Shown here: positions 8,991 to 18,310 of the stretch, piece after piece | How the letters are laid out: each line of letters starts with the position of its first letter | Position numbering within the stretch: the stretch's first letter is position 1 | NCBI RefSeq assembly: GCF_036208045.1 | Contig: NZ_CP121472.1 | Coordinates: 2,615,531 to 2,679,530 of the forward strand | Direction of reading: 5' to 3' | Length of the DNA stretch: 64,000 bases | Source of the DNA: Thiorhodovibrio winogradskyi | Lineage (GTDB): Bacteria > Pseudomonadota > Gammaproteobacteria > Chromatiales > Chromatiaceae | The notes under the pieces: generated by a model | The model's input: the letters and a program-made list of their open reading frames with translations, nothing else | Databases searched by the model: none | What the model was told of the DNA's origin: nothing | Made by a program: the position numbers and the translations under genes

Positions 8991-10433
8991 ATGCCAAATC
9001 AAGCAAATACTCTGACATCGCCATCGGGTAGCGCTGACCAAGCACCTTTAAGGTGGACGCATTCCGCAACCGGCGAATTGTCCTCTGAGAACAAGACTGT
9101 CATCAGGCAGATCGGCCGGTTAATCAAGGCTGGCGATCGCGACCGGGTGCGCGCCATTGTGCGACGCTGGCGCCCGCGCGATGTCATTGAGCTGATGGTC
9201 AACCTGCCGCTCAAACGAGCGCGAAAGCTTTTTTTCTATATGCCCGCCGGGGCTGCGGCCAAAGTTGTTGCTGAACTCAACGACGACTTCCGCGCCGCGC
9301 TGCTTGAGGATGCCACCATTGAGCGTCTGGTGGAGATTCTCGATTCCCTTGATCCAGAAACTGGAGCTGATGCACTCGAGGAATTGCCCGAGGAAGTCCA
9401 GGAACGCCTGCTACCGCAACTTCAGCGCGCCAATGACATCCTGGAGCTGAAGGGCTACCGCGAAGAATCAGCCGGCAGCATCATGACTCGCAAGCTGGTC
9501 GCCGTGCCACCTGATTGGACCCTGGATCAAGTGGTTTCGGAGGTGCGCCGCAACGCCAGTGTGATCAAGAAAATCTCGGTTATTTATGTAGTTGATCATG
9601 AACGGCACCTGCTCGGTTACCTCAAGCTGCGCGATCTGCTGCTAAGCCCGAAGGAAAGGCGCGCGGCCGAGGCCATGCGCACGGATCCCATCGCCGTCAG
9701 CTCCGAGATGGACCAGGAAGAAGTGGTCCGAATCACCCTGACCCACGCGCTCACCTCGGTGCCCGTGGTGGATGGCGAGCGCCGCCTGCTTGGGCGTATC
9801 ACCTCCGATGAACTCCAGCGGGTGACCCGCGACGAGGCCGAGGAAGACGCGCACCTGATGAGCGGCCTGTCGCCCGAGGCGCGCCCGGACGCGCCTGTGT
9901 TCAGCATCGTCAAAACTCGCCTACCCTGGCTGCTCGCTGGTCTGCTGGGCGCGACCTTATCTGGCACTATCGTGGGCTCTTACGAGGAGGAAATTGCTGC
10001 CGCCGCCATTCTGGCGAGCTTCATTCCCATTGTGATGTCCATGGCGGGCAATGCCGGCATTCAGGCCGCCACAGTGGCGATTCAGGGCATCGCGACCGGA
10101 ACACTCTGGATCGGTGACCTGCCCTGGCGCCTGGGCCGTGAACTGCTGGGCGCCATGGTCAATGGGCTGACAGCCGCCACTGTCCTGGCGGCGGTGGTCT
10201 TTGGCTTGGGGCTGGTGATTGACCTGGAATCACCGCTCCGCTTGGCCGGCACCGCTGGGCTCGCGCTCTTTTGCGTGACCCTGCTGGCGGTGGCCATGGG
10301 GGCATCCGTGCCCATGCTGCTGAAGCATTTTGGCATTGATCCGGCCATGGCCACGGGGATTTTTATCACGACCGGCAACGACATCATCGCCGTGCTGGTG
10401 TTCTTTCTGGTGGCGACCAATCTGTATCTCTAA
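8991..10433 (+). CDS. mgtE: MgtE-type magnesium transporter
   Basis: A 480-residue protein with the full MgtE plan: a helical cytoplasmic N domain (about 30-140), a pair of CBS domains (about 145-270, including the second-CBS stretch ITLTHALTSVPVVDGERRLLGRIT), a connecting helix, then five membrane helices from about residue 305. The membrane part carries the conserved MSMAGNAGIQAAT segment that lines the ion pore and the final TGNDIIAVLVFF helix. The family forms dimers that carry Mg2+ into the cell and close when the cytoplasmic domains bind Mg2+. It stands alone, 32 bp after the GIY-YIG-like gene. No M-box-like leader was recognised. Confidence 0.93.
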   Translation: MPNQANTLTSPSGSADQAPLRWTHSATGELSSENKTVIRQIGRLIKAGDRDRVRAIVRRWRPRDVIELMVNLPLKRARKLFFYMPAGAAAKVVAELNDDFRAALLEDATIERLVEILDSLDPETGADALEELPEEVQERLLPQLQRANDILELKGYREESAGSIMTRKLVAVPPDWTLDQVVSEVRRNASVIKKISVIYVVDHERHLLGYLKLRDLLLSPKERRAAEAMRTDPIAVSSEMDQEEVVRITLTHALTSVPVVDGERRLLGRITSDELQRVTRDEAEEDAHLMSGLSPEARPDAPVFSIVKTRLPWLLAGLLGATLSGTIVGSYEEEIAAAAILASFIPIVMSMAGNAGIQAATVAIQGIATGTLWIGDLPWRLGRELLGAMVNGLTAATVLAAVVFGLGLVIDLESPLRLAGTAGLALFCVTLLAVAMGASVPMLLKHFGIDPAMATGIFITTGNDIIAVLVFFLVATNLYL

Positions 10434-10516
10434 CGGAGGCGTCCGGGATGATGGAAAATGCCAGCGACCGGGCACTGAATTGATGTCCGAGTCGCGCGCA
10501 TTGTTCTGGCCGAACA

Positions 10517-10852
10517 CTACCAGGGTTTGTACTTCAACCCTGGAATGCTGCGCTCATCGAGCCGCTCTGGCAGATGCAGTATCAGCTGCAGCAATTCATC
10601 GCGATCAACATAGCGCCCGTAAGATGCCTTGGCGGCATCCAATGGCACCTCAATGTAGTAGCGCGACTGCTCTGGCTCGGGCAGAATTTGCAGCACACGA
10701 TCTTCGGCATCGAGTATGCCCAGATAGTCGTCTGGCGAATGCAGGCGGCCAACCATCTGCTCGCAAATTTGCTTTGGGCTCATGGCCACGGCACTGACCG
10801 AAGAGACGCATTCGCCCGAGCGGTTGATCAAATAGAAAACACGAAAACCCAT
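10517..10852 (-). CDS. Conserved-looking hypothetical protein, 111 aa
   Basis: The protein starts MGFRVFYLINRSGECVSSVSAVAM and contains DDYLGILDAEDRVLQILPE and a helical C-terminal half. The mix of beta-strand-like and acidic helical segments, without a signal peptide or membrane helix, suggests a small cytoplasmic protein. It is convergent with mgtE and divergent from the symporter gene. Codon use resembles the neighbouring genes, which supports it being real. I do not recognise the family. Confidence 0.6.
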   Translation of the reverse strand: MGFRVFYLINRSGECVSSVSAVAMSPKQICEQMVGRLHSPDDYLGILDAEDRVLQILPEPEQSRYYIEVPLDAAKASYGRYVDRDELLQLILHLPERLDERSIPGLKYKPW

Positions 10853-11060
10853 GATTCTACCTGCCCCGAAAGCACTGCCCGCCAGGCTTGCGGTGGGCGA
10901 TGCAAGTGAAGTCCAAACCGGAGATCATAGCACCAGTTAACGACCACGAATAATTTCCAATCCGCAGTCCTCCCAATCCGTGGTCTTTCCGTTTTTGCCT
11001 GACGGCTGGCTTTTGGTACTCGGATGAATCCAACCGCGGAGGCTGCCGCTGGAGAAACCC

Positions 11061-12335
11061 ATGTCGATTATGAAACTCAAACTGCATTGGCAGATTCTGC
11101 TTGGTCTCGCGTTCGGGGTCCTGCTCGGTCTGCTCACTGGCGAAGAAGCGGCTCTTTTCGGGGTCAGTTTCCATGCGGTTTTCAGCTTTATTGGCGCGCT
11201 CTTTCTCAATGCGCTCAAAATGCTGGTGGTGCCGCTGATTGTTTCCTCCATCATCATCGGCATTGCTGGCATTGGCCAATCGGATGCTCTGGGGCGACTG
11301 GGGCTGAAAACCCTTGGCTACTATGTGATGACCAGCTTTCTGGCCGTGGTCGTGGGTCTTTCGGTGGTCAACCTGATCCAACCGGGAGTGGTCGAGGGCA
11401 ACGCGGCCGAGATATTCGGATTGGAAGCCGACAGCGGTGCCCTGACCGAACGCTTTGCCGACAAGGACAGCGGCGACATTGTCGAGATTTTTCTGCGCAT
11501 GATACCGACCAATGTGGTCGAGGCCGCCAGTGCCGGACAGATGTTGGGACTGATTTTTTTCAGCCTGCTTTACGGGTTTTTCTTGACCCGCATCGAGACA
11601 CCCTATCGCGAGGCTCAGTTCAATTTTTTCAACGGCATGTTCCAAATCATGATCCAAATCACGGATCTGGTGATGAAATTCGCGCCCATTGGCGTCTTCG
11701 CGCTGGTGGCCAAAACGGTCGCTAGCACCGGGCTGGAGGCTTTTATCCCGATGGCGAAGTTTTTCTTCACTGTGGTGCTGGCGCTCAGTCTCCATTTTTT
11801 CGTCACCCTACCCTTGCTGCTGCGCTTTCTTGGCGGCGTGAGTCCGCTGCGACATTATCGGGCTGTCAGTGCCGCGCAGCTCACGGCCTTCTCGACGGCC
11901 TCTTCCTCGGCCACCCTGCCCATCACCATGGAGTGCGTGGAGAAAAACGCCGGGGTATCCAATCGCACCAGCAGTTTCGTGCTACCTCTGGGTGCCACGG
12001 TGAACATGGATGGGACAGCGCTCTATGAATGCGTGGTGGTGCTTTTCATCGCCCAGGCCTATGGTATAGAGATGGGCCTGGCCACCCAGTTGGTGGTCGT
12101 GCTGCTGGCGCTGACCACCTCCATTGGCGTGGCGGGTATTCCCGCCGCCAGCCTGGTGGCCATCGCCATTATCCTATCGGCGGTCGGCCTGCCACTGGAA
12201 GGCATCGGACTGGTGCTAGCGGTGGACCGTCTGCTCGATATGATGCGCACCACGGTCAACATCACCAGTGACTCCTGCGGGGCGGTGATTATTGCGAAAT
12301 CCGAGGGTGAACAGGGGATTTTGGAGGAACAATGA
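11061..12335 (+). CDS. Dicarboxylate/amino acid:cation symporter (GltP/DctA family)
   Basis: A 424-residue membrane protein of the SLC1-like family, which takes up acidic amino acids or C4-dicarboxylates with protons or sodium. Visible landmarks are the N-terminal helices (QILLGLAFGVLLGLLTG), the serine-rich re-entrant loop AFSTASSSATLP near residue 275, the NMDGTALYE motif near 315 and the C-terminal VDRLLDMMRTTVNITSDSCGAVI, which contains the substrate/cation-binding Asp and Asn. The start ATG has GGAG seven bases upstream. The exact substrate cannot be read from the sequence. It is a single-gene unit between a divergent hypothetical gene and the convergent tyrA end. Confidence 0.9.
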   Translation: MSIMKLKLHWQILLGLAFGVLLGLLTGEEAALFGVSFHAVFSFIGALFLNALKMLVVPLIVSSIIIGIAGIGQSDALGRLGLKTLGYYVMTSFLAVVVGLSVVNLIQPGVVEGNAAEIFGLEADSGALTERFADKDSGDIVEIFLRMIPTNVVEAASAGQMLGLIFFSLLYGFFLTRIETPYREAQFNFFNGMFQIMIQITDLVMKFAPIGVFALVAKTVASTGLEAFIPMAKFFFTVVLALSLHFFVTLPLLLRFLGGVSPLRHYRAVSAAQLTAFSTASSSATLPITMECVEKNAGVSNRTSSFVLPLGATVNMDGTALYECVVVLFIAQAYGIEMGLATQLVVVLLALTTSIGVAGIPAASLVAIAIILSAVGLPLEGIGLVLAVDRLLDMMRTTVNITSDSCGAVIIAKSEGEQGILEEQ

Positions 12336-12386
12336 AACTCGAGCGGACCTCTTGCCACCTGGTGCACCAGGGGGGGGCAGCAGAAC

Positions 12387-13262
12387 CTAATCTAGCGGTG
12401 AGGCACCATCAACAAATGCATCCCGCGCTGCCTTGGCGCGGGTGAAGATATCCAGCAGTTGCTCGCCATCGGCATCACGGATGCTGGCGGCCAGGTCGCT
12501 CATCTCGGTGCTGAAGCGCGCGAGCATGGCGCTGAGGCTCTCGCGATTGGCGATGCAGATGTCGCGCCACATCACAGGGTTGCTGGAGGCAATGCGGGTA
12601 AAGTCACGAAACCCCCCGGCGGCGTAACGGAAAATTTCATCACGACAGTCCATACGCGTCAGGGCATCGACCAGACCGAAGGCCAGCATGTGCGGCAGAT
12701 GGCTGGTGGCGGCCAGAAGTTCGTCATGGTGGGCGACGCTCATTTCGCTCACCTCCGCACCCGTGGCTTGCCACATGGCGCGCACGCGTTCAGTGGCCTG
12801 TGGGTCGGTTTCGGGCAGCGGGGTCAGGATCACCCGGCGCTGGCGGAATAATTCTGGAAATGAGGCCCCTACCCCACTGCGCTCGGTGCCGGCGATGGGA
12901 TGCCCGGGCACGAACCAAGCTGGCATGCCGGCACAGGCGGCGCGGGTATCGGCCACCACGCTGCTCTTGACGCTCCCACCATCCGTGACCACGGCATCGG
13001 CGCGGCGCAGTGGCGCGATCTGCTTGATCAGCTCGCGCATGGCGCCCATGGGCACGGCCAGAAATACCAGATCGGCATCGCGTACCGCGATGGATGGATC
13101 TTGCGCATAGCGGTCGATCACGCCCAGCTCGACCGCCAGCTCCAGATTCTCGCGTGAGCGACCGCAGCCGATGATCTCGCCGACCTGCCCCGCCATGCGC
13201 AGCGCGCGTGCCAGCGACCCACCAATCAGCCCGACGCCGATGACCGCCAAGCGTTCGATCAT
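12387..13262 (-). CDS. tyrA: Prephenate dehydrogenase
   Basis: A 291-residue cytoplasmic enzyme converting prephenate to 4-hydroxyphenylpyruvate with NAD+ in tyrosine synthesis. The N-terminus IERLAVIGVGLIGGSLARALR is the dinucleotide-binding fold, and VPGHPIAGTERSG (near 120-132) and AATSHLPHMLAFGLV (near 185-200) are conserved in the family. It is the last gene of serC-serA-pheA-hisC-tyrA and its ATG overlaps the hisC stop by four bases, indicating translational coupling. There is no fused chorismate mutase or ACT domain. The gene ends in a loop-free stretch with a GGGGGGG run (12371-12377) beyond the stop. Confidence 0.93.
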   Translation of the reverse strand: MIERLAVIGVGLIGGSLARALRMAGQVGEIIGCGRSRENLELAVELGVIDRYAQDPSIAVRDADLVFLAVPMGAMRELIKQIAPLRRADAVVTDGGSVKSSVVADTRAACAGMPAWFVPGHPIAGTERSGVGASFPELFRQRRVILTPLPETDPQATERVRAMWQATGAEVSEMSVAHHDELLAATSHLPHMLAFGLVDALTRMDCRDEIFRYAAGGFRDFTRIASSNPVMWRDICIANRESLSAMLARFSTEMSDLAASIRDADGEQLLDIFTRAKAARDAFVDGASPLD

Positions 13263-14398
13263 GCCGTCAGCACCTCGCCCCCCGGTTCCTTGCCCAGTAC
13301 CTTGCCCAGCGCCGCCAGGCAGCGGGCGTTTTCCGTTTCAAGCCCGATGCTGATGCGCAAGTGATTCGGCAGGCCATAATTGGCCACCGGGCGGCAAATC
13401 ACACCCTCGCGCAGCAGCGCCTGGTCCACCGGGCCAGCCGGACGGCCAAGATCGACGGTGACAAAATTACCCAGCGAGGGGATTATCTCCAGGCCAAGCG
13501 CCTGCAACCCACCGCTAAACTGCGCGAGACCAACCCGATTAAGCTCGGCCGAGCGCGCGATATGATCTTGATCCTCGAGCGCGGCCACGGCGGCGGCCTG
13601 AGCGGGTGCGTTGACATTGAATGGATGGCGCACCCGATTCATCAACTCAGCCGCCCGCGGGTGACTCAGCCCATAACCGACTCGCAGTGCCGCCAGGCCG
13701 TGAATTTTCGAGAAGGTGCGGGTGACAATCAAATTGGGAAAATCGTCCAGCCAGGCCACTCCATTGGGAAAATCAGGATCTGAAACATACTCGATATAAG
13801 CTTCATCGAGCACGCAGATACAGGTCTTGGGCAGGCTGGCGATAAAGTCTTTCAGTGGTTCGGCCGTCAGCCAGGTGCCGGTGGGATTATTGGGGTTGGC
13901 GATCCATACAACGCCGGTCTTTTCATTGACCAGCGTCGCCATGGCGTCCAGGTCATGGCCATGGTCGAGCGCTGGCGCGACCTGGGGTGTCGCGCCGACC
14001 GCCTGAATGGCGATGGGATAAACGGCGAACGCATGCTGGGAAAAGACGGATTCCCGTCCGGGATGCAGAAAGGTCCGCGCCACCAGGTCCAAGACATCAT
14101 TGGAGCCATTGCCGATGGTGACCATCTCGGCATCGACGCCATGATGACGGGCAAGGGCCTGGCGCAAGGCGAAGCCGCCGCCATCGGGATAGCGCCCAAG
14201 CTCCATCGCCGCCTGGGCATAGGCAGCGCGCGCTTTCTCGCCAGGCCCAAGCGGATTTTCGTTCGAGGCGAGTTTGACCGACTCGCGGATACCCAGTTCG
14301 CGTTCCAGTTCAGAGATGGGCTTGCCGGGTACGTAGGGATTCAGCGCCGCGATCTGCGGCGCCGGGGTGGGCTGAAAAGGAGCTTTGGTTGGGGACAT
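13259..14398 (-). CDS. hisC: Histidinol-phosphate / aromatic aminotransferase
   Basis: A 379-residue PLP-dependent class I/II aminotransferase. The lysine that binds PLP sits in RTFSKIHGLAALRVGYG, with the upstream NPNNPTGTWL and CVLDEAYIEY motifs. HisC works in histidine synthesis, but copies placed between pheA and tyrA usually also transaminate phenylpyruvate and 4-hydroxyphenylpyruvate; that double role is inference from position. The N-terminus ISELERELGIRESVKLASNENPLGP is typical. It lies 50 bp after pheA and overlaps tyrA. Confidence 0.92.
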   Translation of the reverse strand: MSPTKAPFQPTPAPQIAALNPYVPGKPISELERELGIRESVKLASNENPLGPGEKARAAYAQAAMELGRYPDGGGFALRQALARHHGVDAEMVTIGNGSNDVLDLVARTFLHPGRESVFSQHAFAVYPIAIQAVGATPQVAPALDHGHDLDAMATLVNEKTGVVWIANPNNPTGTWLTAEPLKDFIASLPKTCICVLDEAYIEYVSDPDFPNGVAWLDDFPNLIVTRTFSKIHGLAALRVGYGLSHPRAAELMNRVRHPFNVNAPAQAAAVAALEDQDHIARSAELNRVGLAQFSGGLQALGLEIIPSLGNFVTVDLGRPAGPVDQALLREGVICRPVANYGLPNHLRISIGLETENARCLAALGKVLGKEPGGEVLTA

Positions 14399-14448
14399 TG
14401 TGAAATATCCTTGGCTGGTATGTCGCGGTGATACCCGGCAGTGACGGC

Positions 14449-15537
14449 TTAAAGCACCGCTTCAGGGTAGGAACCGAGAATCTTGAAGAGATTGGCGGAG
14501 GATTTTAGCGTGTCGAGCGCCGCGGCCACCCGCGCATCGTCGCGATGACCGCACAGGTCAACAAAGAACACATAATCCCAGACACCCTGGCGCGAGGGGC
14601 GCGATTCGATCCGCGTCATGCTGATGGCATGTTCGGCCATGGGGGTCAGGAGCCGATAGAGACCACCGGCCTCGTTGCGGCAGGAGAGCAGTAGGCTGGT
14701 TTTGTCCTTGCCACTGGGTGGCGCATCCTCGGGGCCGATGATCAGAAAGCGGCTGGTATTGCGCGGGTCGTCCTCAATGCGATTGGCCAGTAGATTCAGC
14801 TGATAGAGTTCCGCCGCCGCCTCGCCAGCCACGGCGCCGGCATCCTCGGTATTGGCCACCAAGCGCGCGGCCTCGGCATTGCTGCCAACCGGAATGCGCT
14901 CGGCCTGCCGTAAGTGCCGATCCAGCCAGGCACGGCACTGGGCGAGGGACTGCTGGTGCGAATAGACACGCTTGATCCCATCGAGCGCGCTGGCACGGCT
15001 CATCAGGTGATGATGAATACGAAGGGTGACCTCTCCGGCAATATGCAGCGGCGACTGCATGAAGGTATCGAGAGTGTGACTGACCACGCCCTCGGTGGAG
15101 TTCTCCACTGGCACAACGCCAAAATGGCAGGCTCCCGCCTCGACTTCGCGAAAAATGTCGCTAATGGCGCCAAATGGCAGGGTGTGCACAGAGTGGCCAA
15201 AGTGTTTGAGCGCGGCGGCCTGGGTGAAGGTGCCCTCGGGACCGAGATAGGCCACCGAGAGAGGTTTTTCCAGCGCCAGACAGGCGGACATAATCTCACG
15301 AAACAGGCGCGCGACTTCCTCGTCGTGCAGCGGGCCAGGATTGTCCGCCTTGATGCGGCGCAGAATTTCGGCCTCGCGCTCGGGACGATAAAAGTGGCTC
15401 TGGGGGGCCTGCGCGGACTTGATTTCGGCGACTTCCTGCGCACAACGTGCGCGCACGGATAACAGCCGCAGAATCTCGGCATCGGTGGCGTCGATGCGCT
15501 CGCGCACCGCTTTCAAGCGAGCGGTGGAGTCAGTCAT
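14449..15537 (-). CDS. pheA: Bifunctional chorismate mutase/prephenate dehydratase (P-protein)
   Basis: A 362-residue enzyme for the two committed steps to phenylpyruvate. Residues 1-95 form an AroQ chorismate mutase (RLKAVRERIDATDAEILRLLSVRARCAQEVAEIK). Residues about 97-275 form the prephenate dehydratase domain (VAYLGPEGTFTQAAALKHFG; NSTEGVVSHTLD; NTSRFLIIG). The C-terminus is an ACT domain (KTSLLLSCRNEAGGLYRLL; ESRPSRQGVWDYVFFVD) that normally binds phenylalanine for feedback inhibition. It begins seven bases after serA ends, within the same operon. Confidence 0.95.
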   Translation of the reverse strand: MTDSTARLKAVRERIDATDAEILRLLSVRARCAQEVAEIKSAQAPQSHFYRPEREAEILRRIKADNPGPLHDEEVARLFREIMSACLALEKPLSVAYLGPEGTFTQAAALKHFGHSVHTLPFGAISDIFREVEAGACHFGVVPVENSTEGVVSHTLDTFMQSPLHIAGEVTLRIHHHLMSRASALDGIKRVYSHQQSLAQCRAWLDRHLRQAERIPVGSNAEAARLVANTEDAGAVAGEAAAELYQLNLLANRIEDDPRNTSRFLIIGPEDAPPSGKDKTSLLLSCRNEAGGLYRLLTPMAEHAISMTRIESRPSRQGVWDYVFFVDLCGHRDDARVAAALDTLKSSANLFKILGSYPEAVL

Positions 15538-15544
15538 TGGCTTA

Positions 15545-16711
15545 TTAACCCAAGGCTCGCACCCGCAACACGCCCTTGATACCTCGGATGTGGTCGAGCG
15601 TCGCTGGCGGGCAGGCTTGGTCGATGTCGATGAGCGTCACCGCGAGATCTCCGCGTGAGCGATTGAGCATATCGATGATATTCAAATCAGACTCGGCCAG
15701 CAGGGTAGACATCTGCCCGACCATGTTGGGCACATTGCTGTTCACCACTGAAATGCGATAGCCGCCGTTGCGCGGCAGATCGATGTCAGGGAAATTCACC
15801 GAATTGCGCACATTGCCGTCTTCCAAATAGGCGCGGAGCTGGTCGGCTACCATGACCGCGCAGTTTTCCTCGGCCTCCCGTGTCGATGCCCCGAGATGCG
15901 GCAGGGTCACCACACGCGGATGATCCTTCAGCAGATTGCTGGGAAAATCGCAAACGTACGCATAGAGCTTGCCGCTGTCCAGTGCCGCGATGGCCGCGCT
16001 GTCGTCGATAATGCCATCACGGGAGAAATTCAGCAGCACCGCCCCATCGGGCATGGCCGCGATGCGCTCGGCGTTGATCATGTGGCGGGTGTGCTCGGTC
16101 AGGGGGACATGAAAGCTGATAAAGTCCGCGCGCGACACCAGATCGTCAATGGACACGGCTGCCTGCACGTTGGATTCCAGCTTCCAGGCGCTCCGCACCG
16201 TGATGCTGGGATCGTAGCCGATCACCTTCATGCCCAGCGCGCGCGCGGCATTGGCCACCAGCACGCCAATGGCGCCCAGGCCGATGACCCCCAAAGTGCG
16301 CCCGGGCAGCTCGAAGCCGACGAAGTCTTTCTTGCCCGCTTCGACAGCTTTGCTGATCGCCGCGTCCTCCCCGGAGAGGCCACGCGCGAAGGACCAGCCT
16401 TGCGCCAGATTGCGCGCCGCGATCAACATGCCGGCAAGCACCAGTTCCTTGACCGCGTTGGCATTGGCCCCGGGCGCATTGAATACTGCCACGCCGCGCG
16501 CGCTCATCGTCTCAAGCGGAATATTATTGACGCCAGCGCCGGCGCGGCCGATGGCCTGGACACTCTCGGGAATCTGCATGTCGTGCATTTTCGCCGACCG
16601 GACCAAAATGCCATCGGGGTGAGCAATTTCCGAAGCGATCTCGAAGCGGTCGCGCGGCAAGCGCTCCAGTCCGGCGAGGGAGATATTGTTGAGGGTTAAA
16701 ATTTTAAACAT
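15545..16711 (-). CDS. serA: D-3-phosphoglycerate dehydrogenase
   Basis: The product (388 residues from MFKILTLNNIS) oxidises 3-phosphoglycerate to 3-phosphohydroxypyruvate, the first step of serine synthesis. It shows the GRTLGVIGLGAIGVLVANAA nucleotide-binding motif, the catalytic-site FHVPLTEHTRHMI and LPHLGASTREAE segments, and a C-terminal ACT domain from about 310. A longer in-frame start exists at 16840, inside serC, but the added 43 residues consist of an out-of-frame reading of serC and an IAGQGIQ repeat; the ATG at 16711 is preceded by CAGGGGA and gives the family N-terminus. It follows serC by 58 bp. Confidence 0.94.
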   Translation of the reverse strand: MFKILTLNNISLAGLERLPRDRFEIASEIAHPDGILVRSAKMHDMQIPESVQAIGRAGAGVNNIPLETMSARGVAVFNAPGANANAVKELVLAGMLIAARNLAQGWSFARGLSGEDAAISKAVEAGKKDFVGFELPGRTLGVIGLGAIGVLVANAARALGMKVIGYDPSITVRSAWKLESNVQAAVSIDDLVSRADFISFHVPLTEHTRHMINAERIAAMPDGAVLLNFSRDGIIDDSAAIAALDSGKLYAYVCDFPSNLLKDHPRVVTLPHLGASTREAEENCAVMVADQLRAYLEDGNVRNSVNFPDIDLPRNGGYRISVVNSNVPNMVGQMSTLLAESDLNIIDMLNRSRGDLAVTLIDIDQACPPATLDHIRGIKGVLRVRALG

Positions 16712-16773
16712 GTGAATCCCCTGCCCTGCTATTTGAATTCCCTGACCTGCTATTGGATTTCCTGACCTATTAC
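16711..16773. repeat. 21-bp tandem repeat x3 spanning the serC-serA junction
   Basis: Three consecutive 21-bp units lie at 16711-16731, 16732-16752 and 16753-16773. Units 1 and 2 agree at about 17 of 21 positions and unit 3 is more diverged. On the coding strand each unit carries a purine-rich AGGTCAGG/AGGGCAGGGG core, and the copy nearest serA supplies its ribosome binding site. The repeat fills the serC-serA gap and includes the serC stop. It looks like a local duplication of the translation initiation region. Confidence 0.85.
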
Positions 16774-17852
16774 CCACGCGTGCGCTCAAATTCGCGCATG
16801 AACTCGACCAGCGCCTCGACGCCCGCCTCTGGCATGGCATTGTAAATACTGGCCCGCATGCCGCCGACCGAGCGATGACCCTTGAGTGTCAGCAGTCCAG
16901 CCGCCTTGGCGCCGGCGAGAAAATCGCCATCCAGCGCCGGATCGGCCAGGGTGAAAGGCACGTTCATCCATGAGCGCGCGCGCGGTTCGACCGGATTGGC
17001 GTAGAAGCTGGAATCATCAATGGCCGCGTAGAGCTTGGCCGCCTTGCGCCGGTTGATCTCCGCCATGGCCGCAAGCCCGCCAAGTTCCTTGAGCCAGGCA
17101 AACACCAGACCGGCCAGATACCAAGCATAGGTTGGCGGGGTGTTGTACATGGAATCATTCTTGGCGTGAATGCCATAGTCGAACATGGCCGGCGTCCCGG
17201 GCAGGGTTTCGCCGATCAAATCCGCGCGCACCAGGACAATGGTCAAACCAGCTGGGCCGATGTTCTTCTGCGCCCCAGCATAGATGAGTCCGAAGCGGGA
17301 CACATCGAGCGGCCGCGACAAGAGCGTTGAGGACATATCAGCGACCAAGGGCACATCGCCAGTGTCGGGTATCTCTGGGAATTCAACCCCTTCAATGGTC
17401 TCGTTCGGCGTGTAATGGACGTAGGCCGCATCGGGGGAGAGCTTGAGCTCATCCTGCACCGGCGCGCGGCTGAAGCGATCATCCTCGGTGCTGGCCGCGA
17501 TGGCTGGGGTGCAGAAGCGCCGCGCCTCGGCAATGGCCTTTTTTGACCAACTGCCGGTGTTGATGTAATCCGCGCTGGTGCGTCCGCGCAGCAGATTCAT
17601 CGGCACCATGGCGAACTGACTTGATGCACCGCCCTGCAGGAAGAGCACCCGGTATTCGTCCGAAATGCCGAGCAACTCGCGCAGATCAGCCTCCGCGCCC
17701 TCGGCGATGGACATGAACTCCTTACCGCGATGGCTCATCTCGGCCACGCACATGCCGCTATCGTGCCAATTAAGCATTTCCTCGCGCGCGCGCTGGAGCA
17801 CTGGCTCCGGGAGCATGGCCGGGCCGGCGCTGAAGTTGTAGGGTCGGGTCAT
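16770..17852 (-). CDS. serC: Phosphoserine aminotransferase
   Basis: A 360-residue PLP enzyme making phosphoserine from 3-phosphohydroxypyruvate; it can also act in pyridoxine synthesis. It opens with TRPYNFSAGPAMLPEPVLQ, includes EFMSIAEGAEADLRELL and QGGASSQFAMVPMNLL, and has the PLP lysine in LIYAGAQKNIGPAGLTIV; HRSVGGMRASIYNAMPEAGVEAL is the usual C-terminal signature. It is the first biosynthetic gene of the operon and is followed by serA. The stop overlaps the tandem repeat there. Confidence 0.96.
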   Translation of the reverse strand: MTRPYNFSAGPAMLPEPVLQRAREEMLNWHDSGMCVAEMSHRGKEFMSIAEGAEADLRELLGISDEYRVLFLQGGASSQFAMVPMNLLRGRTSADYINTGSWSKKAIAEARRFCTPAIAASTEDDRFSRAPVQDELKLSPDAAYVHYTPNETIEGVEFPEIPDTGDVPLVADMSSTLLSRPLDVSRFGLIYAGAQKNIGPAGLTIVLVRADLIGETLPGTPAMFDYGIHAKNDSMYNTPPTYAWYLAGLVFAWLKELGGLAAMAEINRRKAAKLYAAIDDSSFYANPVEPRARSWMNVPFTLADPALDGDFLAGAKAAGLLTLKGHRSVGGMRASIYNAMPEAGVEALVEFMREFERTRG

Positions 17853-17908
17853 TCAGTCTTCTCCATTTCGGTTGATCGAGAGCGAAACCGGCTTGGCCGC
17901 GACGGCTG

Positions 17909-18301
17909 TTAGGGGCTCGCCCTCTTGACGACAGCGGCGGGAATGTTAGGGCTTTGCGGATTCACTGTCATTTCTTGCAATCTGGCGTTAATCACCAAGT
18001 CCATGTCTTCAAGCGGGATCGCCCCCAACAGGACGGAGTCCCCCAAAACCAATGCGCCGGTAAAGCAATTGCGGTTTTCAAAGCGAATTTGGATGGGGCC
18101 CACGTAAGGGACAAGGGTTTTCTTGCCATCCGCTGTTGTGACTTCCCGCTTTTCCAGCTCACTGAGTTTTAGCTGGATGACAATATGCTCTGGTATGCAG
18201 AGCGTTATTGCACCTGTGTCGACCAGGGCATCAACACTCATTGGCTTCAAGGACGTATCCCTCGGATTGATTAACTCAATCCGTGTGTGTATCAGCCCCA
18301 T
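17909..18301 (-). CDS. Clan AA (retropepsin-like) aspartic protease family protein
   Basis: A protein of about 130 residues with the retropepsin-type signature VDALVDTGAITLCIPEHI, where DTGA carries the catalytic aspartate, and a later ALVLGDSVLLGAIPLEDMDLVI segment typical of small bacterial clan AA proteins. Such proteins act as dimers if active; substrates are not known. The start at 18301 has AGGTGA seven bases upstream, formed by the end of gyrA; an alternative GTG lies at 18310, directly after the gyrA stop. It sits between gyrA and serC on the same strand, so it probably shares the operon. Confidence 0.75.
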   Translation of the reverse strand: MGLIHTRIELINPRDTSLKPMSVDALVDTGAITLCIPEHIVIQLKLSELEKREVTTADGKKTLVPYVGPIQIRFENRNCFTGALVLGDSVLLGAIPLEDMDLVINARLQEMTVNPQSPNIPAAVVKRASP

Positions 18302-18310
18302 ATCCGTCAC

